Origin: Klebsiella pneumoniae
GTDB lineage: Bacteria; Pseudomonadota; Gammaproteobacteria; Eutrophobiales; Eutrophobiaceae
Reading direction: 5' to 3'
DNA length: 64,000 nt
Assembly: GCA_945878555.1 (NCBI GenBank)
Contig: CAMDWI010000004.1
Coordinates: 1-64,000 of the forward strand
Shown here: positions 18,310-27,675 of the stretch, piece after piece
Layout: every line of letters starts with the position of its first letter
Position numbering within the stretch: the stretch's first letter is position 1
Made by a program: the position numbers and the translations under genes
Notes under the pieces: model-generated
What the model saw: only the letters and a program-made list of their open reading frames with translations
What the model was told of the DNA's origin: nothing
Database searches by the model: none

Positions 18310-18911
18310 ACTATAATAAAGAAGAATTTCTAACGCTGGGCATACTCGAAACCATAGAGGGGCAGAGTGATGTCACCCAGCGTCATCTAGCCAGCAGCCT
18401 GGGAGTTGCACTTGGACTGGCCAATTCCTATATGAAGCGGTGTGTACGTAAAGGCCTGATCAAGATTGAACAAGCACCAGCCAATCGTTATCTCTATTAT
18501 CTTACACCCCGGGGATTTGCTGAGAAAAGCAGACTTACGGCAGAATATCTGAGTACTTCGTTTGATTTTTACCGTCGTGCCAGTCTTTCCTGCACACGGG
18601 TTTTTCAGCATTGTCAGTCAAATAACTACCAGTCAATTTTGCTCTGCGGCATATCAGAACTTGCTGAAATAGCGAGTCTACGGGCAAAGGAACAAAACAT
18701 AAAAATTGTGGGCATTCTGGACAGGCAAGGGACATGTCGCGAGTATATCGGTTTACCCGTGTACTTATCGTTTGAGGAAGCTACGCATTTTGATGCCTGT
18801 GTGCTGACTTCACTGAGCCAGACTCTCGATTTAATGCAAATGACAAAACAATTTGTGCCGAATGACAGGATTCTGTTCCCGGATATATTGGCATTGAATA
18901 AAAATCAGTAG
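18303..18911 (+). CDS. EPS-associated MarR-type winged-helix regulator with C-terminal nucleotide-binding-like domain
   Basis: 202 residues from a GTG start. Residues 8-75 form a winged helix (VTQRHLASSLGVALGLANSYMKRCVRKGLI, then LYYLTPRGF), matching the EPS-associated MarR-type regulators found in exopolysaccharide loci. Residues 100-200 (ILLCGISELAEIASLRA, IVGILDRQG, DACVLTS) look like a Rossmann-type small-molecule domain, possibly sensing a nucleotide sugar; that is inference. The gene lies between local rfaH and the ops-led operon, behind an array of TGAACA half-sites it may bind. No Shine-Dalgarno is visible before the GTG. Confidence 0.78.
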   Translation: MNNYNKEEFLTLGILETIEGQSDVTQRHLASSLGVALGLANSYMKRCVRKGLIKIEQAPANRYLYYLTPRGFAEKSRLTAEYLSTSFDFYRRASLSCTRVFQHCQSNNYQSILLCGISELAEIASLRAKEQNIKIVGILDRQGTCREYIGLPVYLSFEEATHFDACVLTSLSQTLDLMQMTKQFVPNDRILFPDILALNKNQ

Positions 18912-19008
18912 CTGGCATACAGGCCGTGGATGGACTTTTATCTGCACCGCAAACGACGCCAGTTGAATAGTAAAAACTATATACGGAGTCATAACATTGA
19001 CACTGTAG

Positions 19009-19019
19009 GGCGGTAGCGT
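19009..19019 (+). promoter_or_regulatory. ops element (RfaH recruitment site)
   Basis: GGCGGTAGCGT matches the E. coli ops core exactly and lies on the coding strand 78 bases before the rmlB start, in the 175-bp leader 18912-19086. In known systems ops pauses RNA polymerase and recruits RfaH. A local rfaH gene lies just upstream. CCAG-ATTT-CTGG immediately follows and could form a small hairpin. I cannot place the promoter for this transcript. Confidence 0.88.
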
Positions 19020-19086
19020 TCCAGATTTCTGGTAATGAGCGGATATATTTCATCAAATTTAAATTATAAATCAACCCGGATTTAAT

Positions 19087-20172
19087 ATGGTCAGATCAAT
19101 ACAGACAATAGTGGTGACTGGTGGAGCAGGCTTTATCGGTGCAAACTTCATTCTCGACTGGTTGAAGATTAATGATGGAACTGTAGTGAATCTGGATGCA
19201 TTGACATATTCAGGGAATCTAAAAAACCTTGATCTGCTTCGTAATGATCCACGTTATGTTTTTATAAAAGGTGATATTGCTGATACAAAATTGCTGGAGA
19301 GCATTTTTCAGCAATATAAACCGGGCGCAGTCATTAACTTTGCGGCCGAAAGTCACGTTGATCGTTCCATACATAATCCAGGAGCCTTTGTTGAGACCAA
19401 TGTGGTCGGTACATTTCGCCTGCTGGATGCAACCTTGAGGTATTGGGATAAACTCGAATCAGCGCAACAAAGTCAGTTCCGTTTCCTGCATGTGTCAACA
19501 GATGAGGTCTACGGGTCGCTGAAACCTGACTCGCCGTTATTTACCGAAGATAACCAGTATCAACCGAACAGTCCGTATTCTGCGTCAAAGGCCGCATCAG
19601 ACCATTTCGTGCGGGCTTATCACCATACATACGGACTGCCGGTATTGACCACAAATTGTTCCAATAATTATGGTCCATACCAGTTTCCGGAAAAACTCAT
19701 CCCGCTCGTTATTACCAATGCACTCGCGTGGAAACCATTACCTATTTATGGTGATGGTCTGAATGTCCGTGACTGGCTTTATGTTGGTGACCATTGCCGC
19801 GCAATCCGTACTGTATTATCCAGAGGCAGAACAGGTGAGGTCTATAATATCGGTGGCGTAAATGAAATGACCAACATTGAAATTGTAACCAGCATCTGTG
19901 AAATACTTGACGAACTTTCACCTGTCAGCATGGGTAAGTACAAGGATTTGATAACCTTTGTGAAGGATAGACCTGGTCATGATCGACGCTACGCAATTGA
20001 TATAGCCAGGATCAAGACTGAGCTCGGTTGGGAGCCGGAAGAGACCTTTGCGACAGGCATTCGTAAAACTGTAGGCTGGTATCTGGCCAACCAGTCCTGG
20101 GTAAAGGATATCACCTCAGGGGCCTATCGTGAGTGGATCGAGAAAAACTACAGCCAACGCAAGGCAGACTGA
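19087..20172 (+). CDS. rmlB: dTDP-glucose 4,6-dehydratase
   Basis: A 361-residue short-chain dehydrogenase with NAD motif [10 protein letters not shown], the segment [12 protein letters not shown], catalytic STDEVYG (Thr/Asp/Glu) and [10 protein letters not shown] (Tyr/Lys). It converts dTDP-glucose to dTDP-4-keto-6-deoxyglucose. It is the first gene after the ops element and precedes rmlA. rmlC and rmlD are not seen in the window, so the final dTDP sugar is open: rhamnose if those genes lie elsewhere, otherwise another 6-deoxyhexose. Confidence 0.95.
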   Translation: MVRSIQTIVVTGGAGFIGANFILDWLKINDGTVVNLDALTYSGNLKNLDLLRNDPRYVFIKGDIADTKLLESIFQQYKPGAVINFAAESHVDRSIHNPGAFVETNVVGTFRLLDATLRYWDKLESAQQSQFRFLHVSTDEVYGSLKPDSPLFTEDNQYQPNSPYSASKAASDHFVRAYHHTYGLPVLTTNCSNNYGPYQFPEKLIPLVITNALAWKPLPIYGDGLNVRDWLYVGDHCRAIRTVLSRGRTGEVYNIGGVNEMTNIEIVTSICEILDELSPVSMGKYKDLITFVKDRPGHDRRYAIDIARIKTELGWEPEETFATGIRKTVGWYLANQSWVKDITSGAYREWIEKNYSQRKAD

Positions 20173-20174
20173 AT

Positions 20175-21059
20175 ATGAAAAACAGAAAAGGAATTATCCT
20201 CGCAGGAGGTTCAGGTACACGGCTTTATCCGGTCACCCATATTACCTCCAAACAACTGCTGCCTGTCTACGACAAGCCCATGATTTATTACCCGCTATCG
20301 ACATTGATGATAGCCGGTATCAGGGACATTCTGATTATATCGACTCCGGATGATACCCCTGCGTACCGGAGATTGCTGGGCGACGGTAGTGCCTGGGGCA
20401 TCAATCTGTCGTATGCAGTACAACCACGTCCGGAAGGGCTGGCACAGGCATTTATAATCGGCCGCGACTTTATCGGTAATGGACCGTCGGCAATGATACT
20501 GGGTGACAATGTATTTTATGGTCATGATTTGCATACCTTACTTGCCAATGCCATGCAACGTGAATCCGGGGCAACTGTTTTCGCCTACCATGTCAAGGAT
20601 CCGGAACGATATGGTGTTGTCGAGTTTAATGAGCAGGCAATTGCAGTATCGATTGAAGAAAAGCCGGTGCAACCCAAATCAAATTATGCAGTTACAGGTC
20701 TGTATTTTTATGACAATCAAGTTACAGACTTAGTCAGGGATGTACGGCCATCTGCCAGAGGAGAGCTGGAGATAACAGATTTAAACCGTGTGTATCTCAG
20801 CAGAAATGAGCTCTCGGTTGAGGTTATGGGGCGAGGATTCGCCTGGCTTGATACTGGAACACATTCCTCGTTGCTTGAAGCCGGCATGTTTGTCGAGACT
20901 ATCGAAAAACGTCAGGGCTTTAAAATAGCCTGTCCTGAAGAAATTGCGTTTCGTAATGGATATATAGATGCAGCACAGCTTGAGAAATTGGCCCGCCCAT
21001 TAATCAAAAATGAATACGGTCAGTATCTGATGAGTGTTATCAGCGAAAAGGTATTTTGA
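20175..21059 (+). CDS. rmlA: Glucose-1-phosphate thymidylyltransferase
   Basis: 294 residues, the usual size. Nucleotidyltransferase signature [14 protein letters not shown] at the N terminus, then [45 protein letters not shown] and [12 protein letters not shown]. It joins dTTP and glucose-1-phosphate to dTDP-glucose, the substrate of RmlB. I start it at ATG 20175, two bases after the rmlB stop; the longer frame from 20133 overlaps rmlB and lacks similarity. Confidence 0.95.
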   Translation: MKNRKGIILAGGSGTRLYPVTHITSKQLLPVYDKPMIYYPLSTLMIAGIRDILIISTPDDTPAYRRLLGDGSAWGINLSYAVQPRPEGLAQAFIIGRDFIGNGPSAMILGDNVFYGHDLHTLLANAMQRESGATVFAYHVKDPERYGVVEFNEQAIAVSIEEKPVQPKSNYAVTGLYFYDNQVTDLVRDVRPSARGELEITDLNRVYLSRNELSVEVMGRGFAWLDTGTHSSLLEAGMFVETIEKRQGFKIACPEEIAFRNGYIDAAQLEKLARPLIKNEYGQYLMSVISEKVF

Positions 21060-21094
21060 TGGCTTTATTCGCGAAGCAGTCCGGCACGTAACAG

Positions 21095-21919
21095 ATGCAT
21101 TCAAATATACAGGACAGTAACTCCACAGGCATGTTTAGATGTCTTGTAAAGTATCGCATGATGATCTGGGAGTTGACCAAGCGCGAGGTGGTTGGACGCT
21201 ATAAAGGCTCAATCCTGGGGCTGGCATGGTCATTTTTTAACCCGCTTATCATGTTGGCACTCTATACTATCGTTTTTAACACGATTTTTCAGGGGCGATG
21301 GATCGGCGGCACAGGAAGTAAAACCGAATTTGCGCTGGTATTGTTTATTGGAATGATAATGCATGGAGTCATCGCTGAGACGTTGGGAAGGTCACCGGCG
21401 TTGATAATTGGCAATGTCTCCTATGTTAAAAAAATTGTATTTCCCCTGGAAATACTGCCATGGATAATGATGGGTGCAACCCTGTTTCATGCCCTGGTAA
21501 GTATAGCCGTATGGATATTGTTCTACCTGCTGGTTAATCAGTCACTCCAGTGGACCATAATATTTCTGCCCCTGTTACTGTTTCCGCTAATATTGCTATC
21601 GATGGGTCTGTCCTGGTTTTTTGCTTCGCTTGGTGTTTACCTGCGTGATATCAGGCAGATTACAGCCGTAATATCAAGCATTCTCCTTTTTCTTTCGCCG
21701 GTTTTTTACCCCGTTTCACGCTTACCTGAACCGTATCGAACCCTCATGTATATAAACCCGATGACCTATATCATGGAAGAGGCCCGTGCTGTAATGATGT
21801 GGGGTGAATGGCCAGATTTCAGAGGGTTAATAATAATTACTATAATCGGTATGCTTGTGGCGAAACTGGGGTTCATCTGGTTCCAGAACACAAAGAAGGG
21901 ATTTGCTGATGTCCTCTGA
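21095..21919 (+). CDS. wzm: Polysaccharide ABC transporter permease
   Basis: A 274-residue ABC-2 type membrane protein with about six helices. The cytoplasmic N-terminal segment WELTKREVVGRYKGSILGLAWSFFNPL and the late YINPMTYIMEEARA motif are typical of Wzm/KpsM-class permeases. It exports completed lipid-linked polysaccharide across the inner membrane. The 3' end overlaps the ATPase gene by 11 bases. No Wzx or Wzy is seen, supporting ABC-dependent export. Confidence 0.9.
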   Translation: MHSNIQDSNSTGMFRCLVKYRMMIWELTKREVVGRYKGSILGLAWSFFNPLIMLALYTIVFNTIFQGRWIGGTGSKTEFALVLFIGMIMHGVIAETLGRSPALIIGNVSYVKKIVFPLEILPWIMMGATLFHALVSIAVWILFYLLVNQSLQWTIIFLPLLLFPLILLSMGLSWFFASLGVYLRDIRQITAVISSILLFLSPVFYPVSRLPEPYRTLMYINPMTYIMEEARAVMMWGEWPDFRGLIIITIIGMLVAKLGFIWFQNTKKGFADVL

Positions 21920-23333
21920 ACCGGCAATCAGGGTAAAAAACCTGTGCAAATATTACCATATGTACCAGAATCCGGAGGACAGACTTAAACAGTATTTACT
22001 GCCACGATTACAGCGGATGACAGGACAGAGAGAAAAAAAATATTACCGTGAGTTCAAGGCACTCGATAATATCAGTTTCGAGGTAAACAGGGGTGAGGCA
22101 GTCGGAATTATTGGACGGAACGGTGCGGGTAAATCGACTTTATTACAACTTATTTGTGGCACCTTGACACAGAGTAGCGGTGATATCATGGTCAATGGCC
22201 AGGTTGCAGCACTGCTTGAACTGGGAAGCGGGTTCAATCCGCAGTTTACCGGACGTGAAAATGTTTATCTCAATGCCTCTTTACTGGGACTTAGTAATAA
22301 GGAAACAGACGAAAAGTTCGACGAAATCGCCGCATTTGCCGATATTGGTGAATACATGGACCAGGCCACCAAAACCTACAGCTCCGGTATGCGGATGCGT
22401 CTGGCATTTGCGGTCAATACATGTGTTGAGCCCGATATCCTGATCGTAGATGAAGCCCTTGGCGTAGGTGATGCGCCGTTTCAGTCCAAGTGTTTCAAAC
22501 GATTGCGAAATCTGATAGACAATGGAACAACAATCCTGTTTGTTTCGCATGACATTTCTACTGTTCGTTCGATCTGTAGCCGGGCATTGTGGCTCAAGAA
22601 CGGTCGTGCAGAAATGTGGGGTGAAGCAATTCTGGTTGCGAAGGAATATGAGAAATTCTGCTGGTCGGAGCAGGGTGTAGTTCTGGAGGTTACTGAAGGG
22701 TTAGACCAACCTGAAAGTGTCGAGTTATCATCTCCACAGATACGATCTGCTGAGTTTTCAACAGCAAGTGTATCTTACGAAAACATGATAGTTGTTGTTC
22801 CACCACATATTCATGAACCAAATCCAGTGTTTATTAAAAATCGCGAACTTAGCAGGATGGGCACTGGTGTAGTCCAGATAAAAAATCTGATTCTGCTGAA
22901 TCAGGCCAATGAACCCCAGACCACCTTTGATTATAACGAAACTGTGAATTTATATTATCTGCTGGATGTGTGTGAATTTGTCGATTCAGATTTTGTTCTG
23001 GCATTACGACTACGTGATCTTAAAGGTAATTTTGTGTATTCCGTAAATGATCTGACCAGAGTACACAGGTTGACAGGTGCAGCGGGTGATAAATATATTG
23101 CAAGCACATCAATAACACTTCCGTTGCATCATCAGGATTATGTGATTTCTACGGCCATATTTGGATTTCAATCCGGACAGGCATGGGTAAATGGCCAATA
23201 TGATTTCTCCAGGTCTATAATCTGGGAAGCGATCGAGGACGCTGCATTCATATCTGTACGTCAGTTCAGGTTGATGCCCTTGGCAGGTCCCGTACATATA
23301 TCTGCTGATCTGAAATTTGCAAAACTACAATAA
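21909..23333 (+). CDS. wzt: Polysaccharide ABC transporter ATPase with carbohydrate-binding domain
   Basis: 474 residues from ATG 21909. The ATPase part (residues 1-250) has Walker A GRNGAGKST at 69-77, signature YSSGMRMRL near 157 and Walker B ILIVDEALGVGD near 177. The C-terminal part (about 315-470) is a beta-rich Wzt-C domain (GVVQIKNLILLN, NETVNLYYLLDV). In O9a-type systems this domain recognises a modified non-reducing end, often a methyl or phosphomethyl cap, before export. Methyltransferase genes follow immediately, so methyl capping is a reasonable inference. The earlier in-frame ATG at 21855 lies inside wzm and is unlikely. Confidence 0.92.
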   Translation: MSSEPAIRVKNLCKYYHMYQNPEDRLKQYLLPRLQRMTGQREKKYYREFKALDNISFEVNRGEAVGIIGRNGAGKSTLLQLICGTLTQSSGDIMVNGQVAALLELGSGFNPQFTGRENVYLNASLLGLSNKETDEKFDEIAAFADIGEYMDQATKTYSSGMRMRLAFAVNTCVEPDILIVDEALGVGDAPFQSKCFKRLRNLIDNGTTILFVSHDISTVRSICSRALWLKNGRAEMWGEAILVAKEYEKFCWSEQGVVLEVTEGLDQPESVELSSPQIRSAEFSTASVSYENMIVVVPPHIHEPNPVFIKNRELSRMGTGVVQIKNLILLNQANEPQTTFDYNETVNLYYLLDVCEFVDSDFVLALRLRDLKGNFVYSVNDLTRVHRLTGAAGDKYIASTSITLPLHHQDYVISTAIFGFQSGQAWVNGQYDFSRSIIWEAIEDAAFISVRQFRLMPLAGPVHISADLKFAKLQ

Positions 23334-23348
23334 TAATCAAGAAAAAAA

Positions 23349-24056
23349 ATGATAGGGCTGGATTTCTTTAAAAAAATATTTTTAGCAGATAGCAATATAA
23401 CAATATTCGATGTGGGGGCACATCACGGAGATTCAGTAAATGAATTTCTTGAACTATTTCCCCGGGCAAAAATATATGCATTCGAACCGGATGACAGGAA
23501 TTTTAACGCTTTAAAAGCCAGATATTCCGGGGAGTCACGTGTGGAAATCTTGAATCTGGCGATAAGCAATCAAGACGGTAACGCAATTTTATACAGAAAT
23601 AATTATGACGCGACACATTCATTATTACCCTTTAATACGTCAGAAATAAACAGATGGGCTGATGCCAGTGACTTTCGAAATGAGGATGCTGTTGAAATCA
23701 GGCAGGTTACTCTGGATTCTTTTTGTGCAAGCAGGGATATTTCCAGTATAGACATCCTGAAACTTGATACCCAGGGTGGAGAATTAATGGCATTTCAGGG
23801 AGGTGAAACGCTGCTTTCACAACAGGCAATAGGTTGTATATTTTGTGAAGTAGAGTTTCGACCATTATATGAAAATCAACCACTCTTTTGGGATATCAGC
23901 AATCACCTGATTTCCCGAAAGTATAACTTCGTCAATATTGTATATCCGAAAACCAGTGAGATGGGTATATTGTCATGGGCAGATGCCATATATGTGAACA
24001 GCATTTTATGGCATCATTTGGAAAAGAAACATTCTGCAGGAAAAATTATTTCTTAA
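23349..24056 (+). CDS. FkbM-family methyltransferase
   Basis: 235 residues. The SAM-binding motif FDVGAHHGDS is at residues 20-29, followed by YAFEPDDRNF, the family segment VTLDSFCASR, and DILKLDTQGGELMAFQGG, which is diagnostic for FkbM proteins. These transfer methyl groups from SAM, usually to sugar hydroxyls. It lies 15 bases after wzt. It is a candidate for the terminal methyl cap read by the Wzt C-terminal domain, which is inference. Confidence 0.85.
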   Translation: MIGLDFFKKIFLADSNITIFDVGAHHGDSVNEFLELFPRAKIYAFEPDDRNFNALKARYSGESRVEILNLAISNQDGNAILYRNNYDATHSLLPFNTSEINRWADASDFRNEDAVEIRQVTLDSFCASRDISSIDILKLDTQGGELMAFQGGETLLSQQAIGCIFCEVEFRPLYENQPLFWDISNHLISRKYNFVNIVYPKTSEMGILSWADAIYVNSILWHHLEKKHSAGKIIS

Positions 24057-24057
24057 T

Positions 24058-24756
24058 ATGATGAAAACCAGAATTCCAGGACGTCAGGATATAGAGTTGC
24101 CTTCTTTTTATGAGAGTTTTGCATGGTACTACCCCGATTGCGAACTGCAAACAAAAAGCTGGGTTGTGAAAAATGCGCAGCCTGACTGGGTCTATATTGA
24201 TTGTGGTGCAAACATCGGATACTACAGTATCCTTTTTTCACAGTTGTCACCAGAAGGGATGGTGCATGCAGTTGAACCGACATCGACTGTGGAAATGCTG
24301 TCCAGGAATATTGCGCATAATAAATGCGACAATATCGTCGTGCATAATACAGCTGTAGGTAAATTATCTGGCAGAAGAGTTGAGAAGATATATCGTATCT
24401 GGGGTACTCCGCCGGAAGAGGTTGAATATGATTTTATTACCATCGATAGTCTGGTCGAAAAATCGGGTGTTAATAAACTGGACTGCCTGAAAATTGATGT
24501 CGATTCCTTTGATTTTGAGGTGCTGATGGGGGCGGAAAAAACACTGGAGCGGTTTGATCCCTGGTTGGTTGTTGAACTTAATCATGCCTTGAGTCTGAGA
24601 TGCCAGTCTAATATGGAAGCATTGTTATGGCTGCAAAAAAGAGGATATCTAAATTGTCTTGTTCTTGATCATGATAATTTTATACTCCGTCGATCAGCGC
24701 CTGAATCACTGATCTCCACCGAAAATAACTTGCGTATCAATTTCCCTTCCTCATGA
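24058..24756 (+). CDS. FkbM-family methyltransferase
   Basis: 232 residues with SAM motif YIDCGANIGYYS, HAVEPTST, then FITIDSLVEKSGVNKLDCLKIDVD and FEVLMGAEKTL. It is FkbM-type but clearly different from the gene before it, so not a recent duplicate. It begins one base after that gene's stop, and its own stop overlaps the next start (ATGA). Acceptor sugar unknown. Confidence 0.83.
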   Translation: MMKTRIPGRQDIELPSFYESFAWYYPDCELQTKSWVVKNAQPDWVYIDCGANIGYYSILFSQLSPEGMVHAVEPTSTVEMLSRNIAHNKCDNIVVHNTAVGKLSGRRVEKIYRIWGTPPEEVEYDFITIDSLVEKSGVNKLDCLKIDVDSFDFEVLMGAEKTLERFDPWLVVELNHALSLRCQSNMEALLWLQKRGYLNCLVLDHDNFILRRSAPESLISTENNLRINFPSS

Positions 24757-25529
24757 TAACTATAGATGATTTTGCAAACAGCCCTTATGCGTTACCGTTA
24801 GGGCACCTGGAAGAAGTTTTCTCAACTGGCAAAGTACCGCCACCTGAATCTTCAGCAACCAAACTGAATATGTGGAAAATGGAGGATGATGATGCGCCAA
24901 TTTTCCGTTATTTATATCAGGCGCAGAACACACACAGACATCTGGAGTTTGGAACCTGGCAGGGATGGGGGACTACATTATGCCTGGAGTCCTGTGATGC
25001 CACAGTCTGGACTCTGAATTTGCCAGATGGTGAACAGAAGGCTGATGGTACCTGGGCTTATGGTCACCGTGTCACAGATCCTGATAATGCACCAGCTGGA
25101 ATAATCGCCGAAAACTATGGTACTGATGAACTGGGTCCCCGTATCTATCACAGAACAGATGCTGGTGGATATATAGGTCGGATATACCGGGAAAAAGGGC
25201 TGGGTAACAGGGTATGTCAGATTTATTGCGACAGCCGCACCTGGGATACAAGTGCTTATCCTGCAGATTTTTTTGATAGCGTGCTTATTGATGGCGGACA
25301 CCAGGCTGAAGTAGTTATCAGTGATACCAGAAAGGCCTTGCAGGTACTGCGTCCAGGGGGCTTGATTATGTGGCACGACTTTTGTCCCCTGACTGATGTG
25401 AGATCAACTTTCGATTCAGTACAAGGCGTAACTACCGGTATTGGAGAGATCCTTCCTGAACTACAGGAACAATTAAAAGTATTCCACTGGATTAATCCAA
25501 GCTGGATACTTTTTGGTATTAAAAAATAA
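24753..25529 (+). CDS. Class I SAM methyltransferase, CmcI-like/Methyltransf_24 type
   Basis: 258 residues. [17 protein letters not shown] serves as the SAM-binding motif (FGxWQGxGT), and [23 protein letters not shown] followed by [12 protein letters not shown] is typical of the CmcI/Methyltransf_24 group, where metal-binding Asp and His residues lie in such segments. The N-terminal 50 residues match nothing I know. Start ATG overlaps the previous stop. O-methylation of a sugar is likely from context; substrate unknown. Confidence 0.75.
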   Translation: MITIDDFANSPYALPLGHLEEVFSTGKVPPPESSATKLNMWKMEDDDAPIFRYLYQAQNTHRHLEFGTWQGWGTTLCLESCDATVWTLNLPDGEQKADGTWAYGHRVTDPDNAPAGIIAENYGTDELGPRIYHRTDAGGYIGRIYREKGLGNRVCQIYCDSRTWDTSAYPADFFDSVLIDGGHQAEVVISDTRKALQVLRPGGLIMWHDFCPLTDVRSTFDSVQGVTTGIGEILPELQEQLKVFHWINPSWILFGIKK

Positions 25530-25534
25530 TATCT

Positions 25535-27490
25535 ATGTCCAATTATAATTATATAAGAATTGCCGCGTCTTCCCCTGAACTCAGGGTCGCGGATGTTGAG
25601 TTTAACGCTTTGCAAATGAACATGATGTTGGATGTTGCATCAGGGCAGGGCGCTTCTATCATATTATTTCCAGAGTTGTCATTGACCGGCTATACCTGTG
25701 GTGATCTTTTTGCCCAGTCTATTTTGATTAATAAAGCGCTCGTTTCACTTGAGAAACTTGCAGTAGAGACAGCCAGATGCAATATTTGCGCTGTAGTTGG
25801 TTTACCCGTAATCATGGAAGGCCGATTATATAATTGCGCTGCATTTATCGGTCAAGGCAGGATTATGGGACTGGTTCCCAAGACATATTTACCAACCAGA
25901 CAGGAGTTTTATGAACAACGCTGGTTTACCTCTGGCAGTGGAATTGTGACACCCGGAGAGATCAGAATTGGCGATCAGACTGTTCCAATTTCTACCGGAT
26001 TACTTTTTACTGCAGATAATCTGAACAGTTGTTCGATTGGAATAGAAATTTGCGAAGACTTGTGGGCGGTTGAACCTCCCAGTGGATCACAGGCTATTGC
26101 TGGAGCAACTATCATTTTGAATCCATCGGCCAGCAATGAATTACTGGGCAAACGTAGTTACCGTCGTGATTTGGTTCGGTTGCAATCTGCGCGATGTCTT
26201 GCCGGCTATGTATACGCTTCTTCTGGCCCAGGTGAGTCTTCTACAGATCTGGTTTATTCAGGTCATTGTTTGATCACTGAAAACGGTTCTATCCTGGCTG
26301 AATCTGAAAGGTTCAAATTCGATTCCCAGGTTATATATGCGGACATCGATCTGGAGCGGATACAGCATGAGCGTCTATGTAACAGTTCATTTGCCACGAC
26401 TACACCAGTTAAATGTTTTGACTCAGTGCCTTTTACGGTTGTGCACGGAATAAAGAGCAAAAATATACCTGGTGTATTGCGCCCAAACAATCCTATGCCA
26501 TTCGTCCCGTCAGATTCATTGGAACGCGCAACAACCTGTCGTGAAATATTTTCAATCCAGTCTGCGGGTTTGGCCAAACGTATAAGACATATTGGTACAA
26601 GTACTTTGGTCATAGGGATCTCTGGTGGTCTGGACTCAACACTCGCACTCCTGGTCGCGATACATGCATTTGATAAGCTGGGTATCGACAGGAAAGGAAT
26701 TATTGCTATTACCATGCCGGGTCTGGGCACCAGTATACGCACAAAAAGCAATGCTGAAGATTTGGTGAACCTGACAGGTGCTACGTTACGGACAATCCCG
26801 ATAAAAGAGGCCATCAGACAGCATTTTATTGACATTGGACATGATGAAAAAACACTGGATGTGACCTATGAAAACTCGCAGGCACGGGAGCGTACCCAGA
26901 TTTTGATGGATGTGGCAAACCAGTGCGGAGGTTTTGTTCTGGGGACAGGTGATTTGTCCGAAGCTGCATTAGGCTGGTGTACCTTTAACGGTGATCATAT
27001 GTCGATGTATCACGTTAATATCGGCGTACCCAAAACACTGGTCAGATATATTATTGAATGGACTGCAGAAGAGGAATTTAACGGTGAAATAGCGCGTATT
27101 CTACATGATATATGTGCTACGCCAATTACTCCTGAATTGTTACCTGTTACAAACGATGGCCTCATCGGACACCTGACGGAAGATCTGGTGGGTCCTTACG
27201 AATTACATGATTATTTTCTTTATAATATGTTGCGTCATGGCCATGAACCGGCAAAGATATTTTATCTGGCTCAGCACGCATTTGCCGGGCGTTATAATCC
27301 TGAAACAATATTGAAATGGCTTGAGTTGTTTGTAAAACGCTTTTTCAGCCAACAGTTCAAACGTTCAGCCATGCCAGATGGCCCCAAGGTCGGAACGGTT
27401 GCCTTGTCCCCAAGAGGAGACTGGCGTATGCCCAGCGATGTCTCTGCAAGTGTATGGCTGGAGCAGATAAAAACATTAAAATCGGGTTAG
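25535..27490 (+). CDS. nadE: Glutamine-dependent NAD+ synthase
   Basis: 651 residues with the two-domain architecture of glutamine-dependent NadE. The N-terminal nitrilase-type glutaminase has the triad Glu47 (FPELSLTGY), Lys116 (LVPKTYLP) and Cys173 (IEICEDLW). The C-terminal synthetase has P-loop GISGGLDST near residue 365 and [12 protein letters not shown]. It amidates nicotinic acid adenine dinucleotide to NAD+. All key residues are present, so it should be active. It is odd inside a polysaccharide operon between methyltransferase and epimerase genes; it could support the NAD-dependent dehydrogenases or be a locus-borne second copy. Confidence 0.92.
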   Translation: MSNYNYIRIAASSPELRVADVEFNALQMNMMLDVASGQGASIILFPELSLTGYTCGDLFAQSILINKALVSLEKLAVETARCNICAVVGLPVIMEGRLYNCAAFIGQGRIMGLVPKTYLPTRQEFYEQRWFTSGSGIVTPGEIRIGDQTVPISTGLLFTADNLNSCSIGIEICEDLWAVEPPSGSQAIAGATIILNPSASNELLGKRSYRRDLVRLQSARCLAGYVYASSGPGESSTDLVYSGHCLITENGSILAESERFKFDSQVIYADIDLERIQHERLCNSSFATTTPVKCFDSVPFTVVHGIKSKNIPGVLRPNNPMPFVPSDSLERATTCREIFSIQSAGLAKRIRHIGTSTLVIGISGGLDSTLALLVAIHAFDKLGIDRKGIIAITMPGLGTSIRTKSNAEDLVNLTGATLRTIPIKEAIRQHFIDIGHDEKTLDVTYENSQARERTQILMDVANQCGGFVLGTGDLSEAALGWCTFNGDHMSMYHVNIGVPKTLVRYIIEWTAEEEFNGEIARILHDICATPITPELLPVTNDGLIGHLTEDLVGPYELHDYFLYNMLRHGHEPAKIFYLAQHAFAGRYNPETILKWLELFVKRFFSQQFKRSAMPDGPKVGTVALSPRGDWRMPSDVSASVWLEQIKTLKSG

Positions 27491-27532
27491 ATCTCGAATA
27501 ACGATTTCCTGTAGGAGTTGGGGGATACAGTA

Positions 27533-27567
27533 GTAGAGGACAGGCAGTTTACCATGCCCGTCTCTAC
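27533..27567 (+). other. Stem-loop between nadE and the epimerase gene
   Basis: GTAGAG (27533-27538) pairs with CTCTAC (27562-27567), and GGCA (27543-27546) with TGCC (27555-27558), with one bulge, one mismatch and an eight-base loop. No U-tract follows, so it is not a standard terminator; an RNA-processing or pausing site is possible. The whole spacer 27491-27675 has no gene. Confidence 0.4.
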
Positions 27568-27675
27568 CAGACTAATTTACCTGCCAGATTGTTCCTGTTA
27601 TGGGAATCTGATTTACTTTTGAAAGTATTCATACAATCAACAAATATCAATCAGTAGAAACAAGAGGAGCCAGAA

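Noticed and set aside
18997-19002. Perfect TTGACA just before the ops element as a promoter -35 box
   Set aside because: No acceptable -10 box lies 15-19 bases downstream (TCCAGA at 17), and a start there would put ops at the transcription start rather than in the leader where it must act.
20133-20174. 14-residue extension of RmlA
   Set aside because: It overlaps the end of rmlB and lacks family similarity; ATG 20175 gives the usual RmlA length and N terminus.
21855-21908. 18-residue extension of Wzt
   Set aside because: It is the coding end of wzm in another frame; ATG 21909 directly precedes the normal Wzt N terminus.
26263-26835. 190-codon minus-strand open frame
   Set aside because: A shadow inside nadE, which has all its catalytic motifs on the plus strand.
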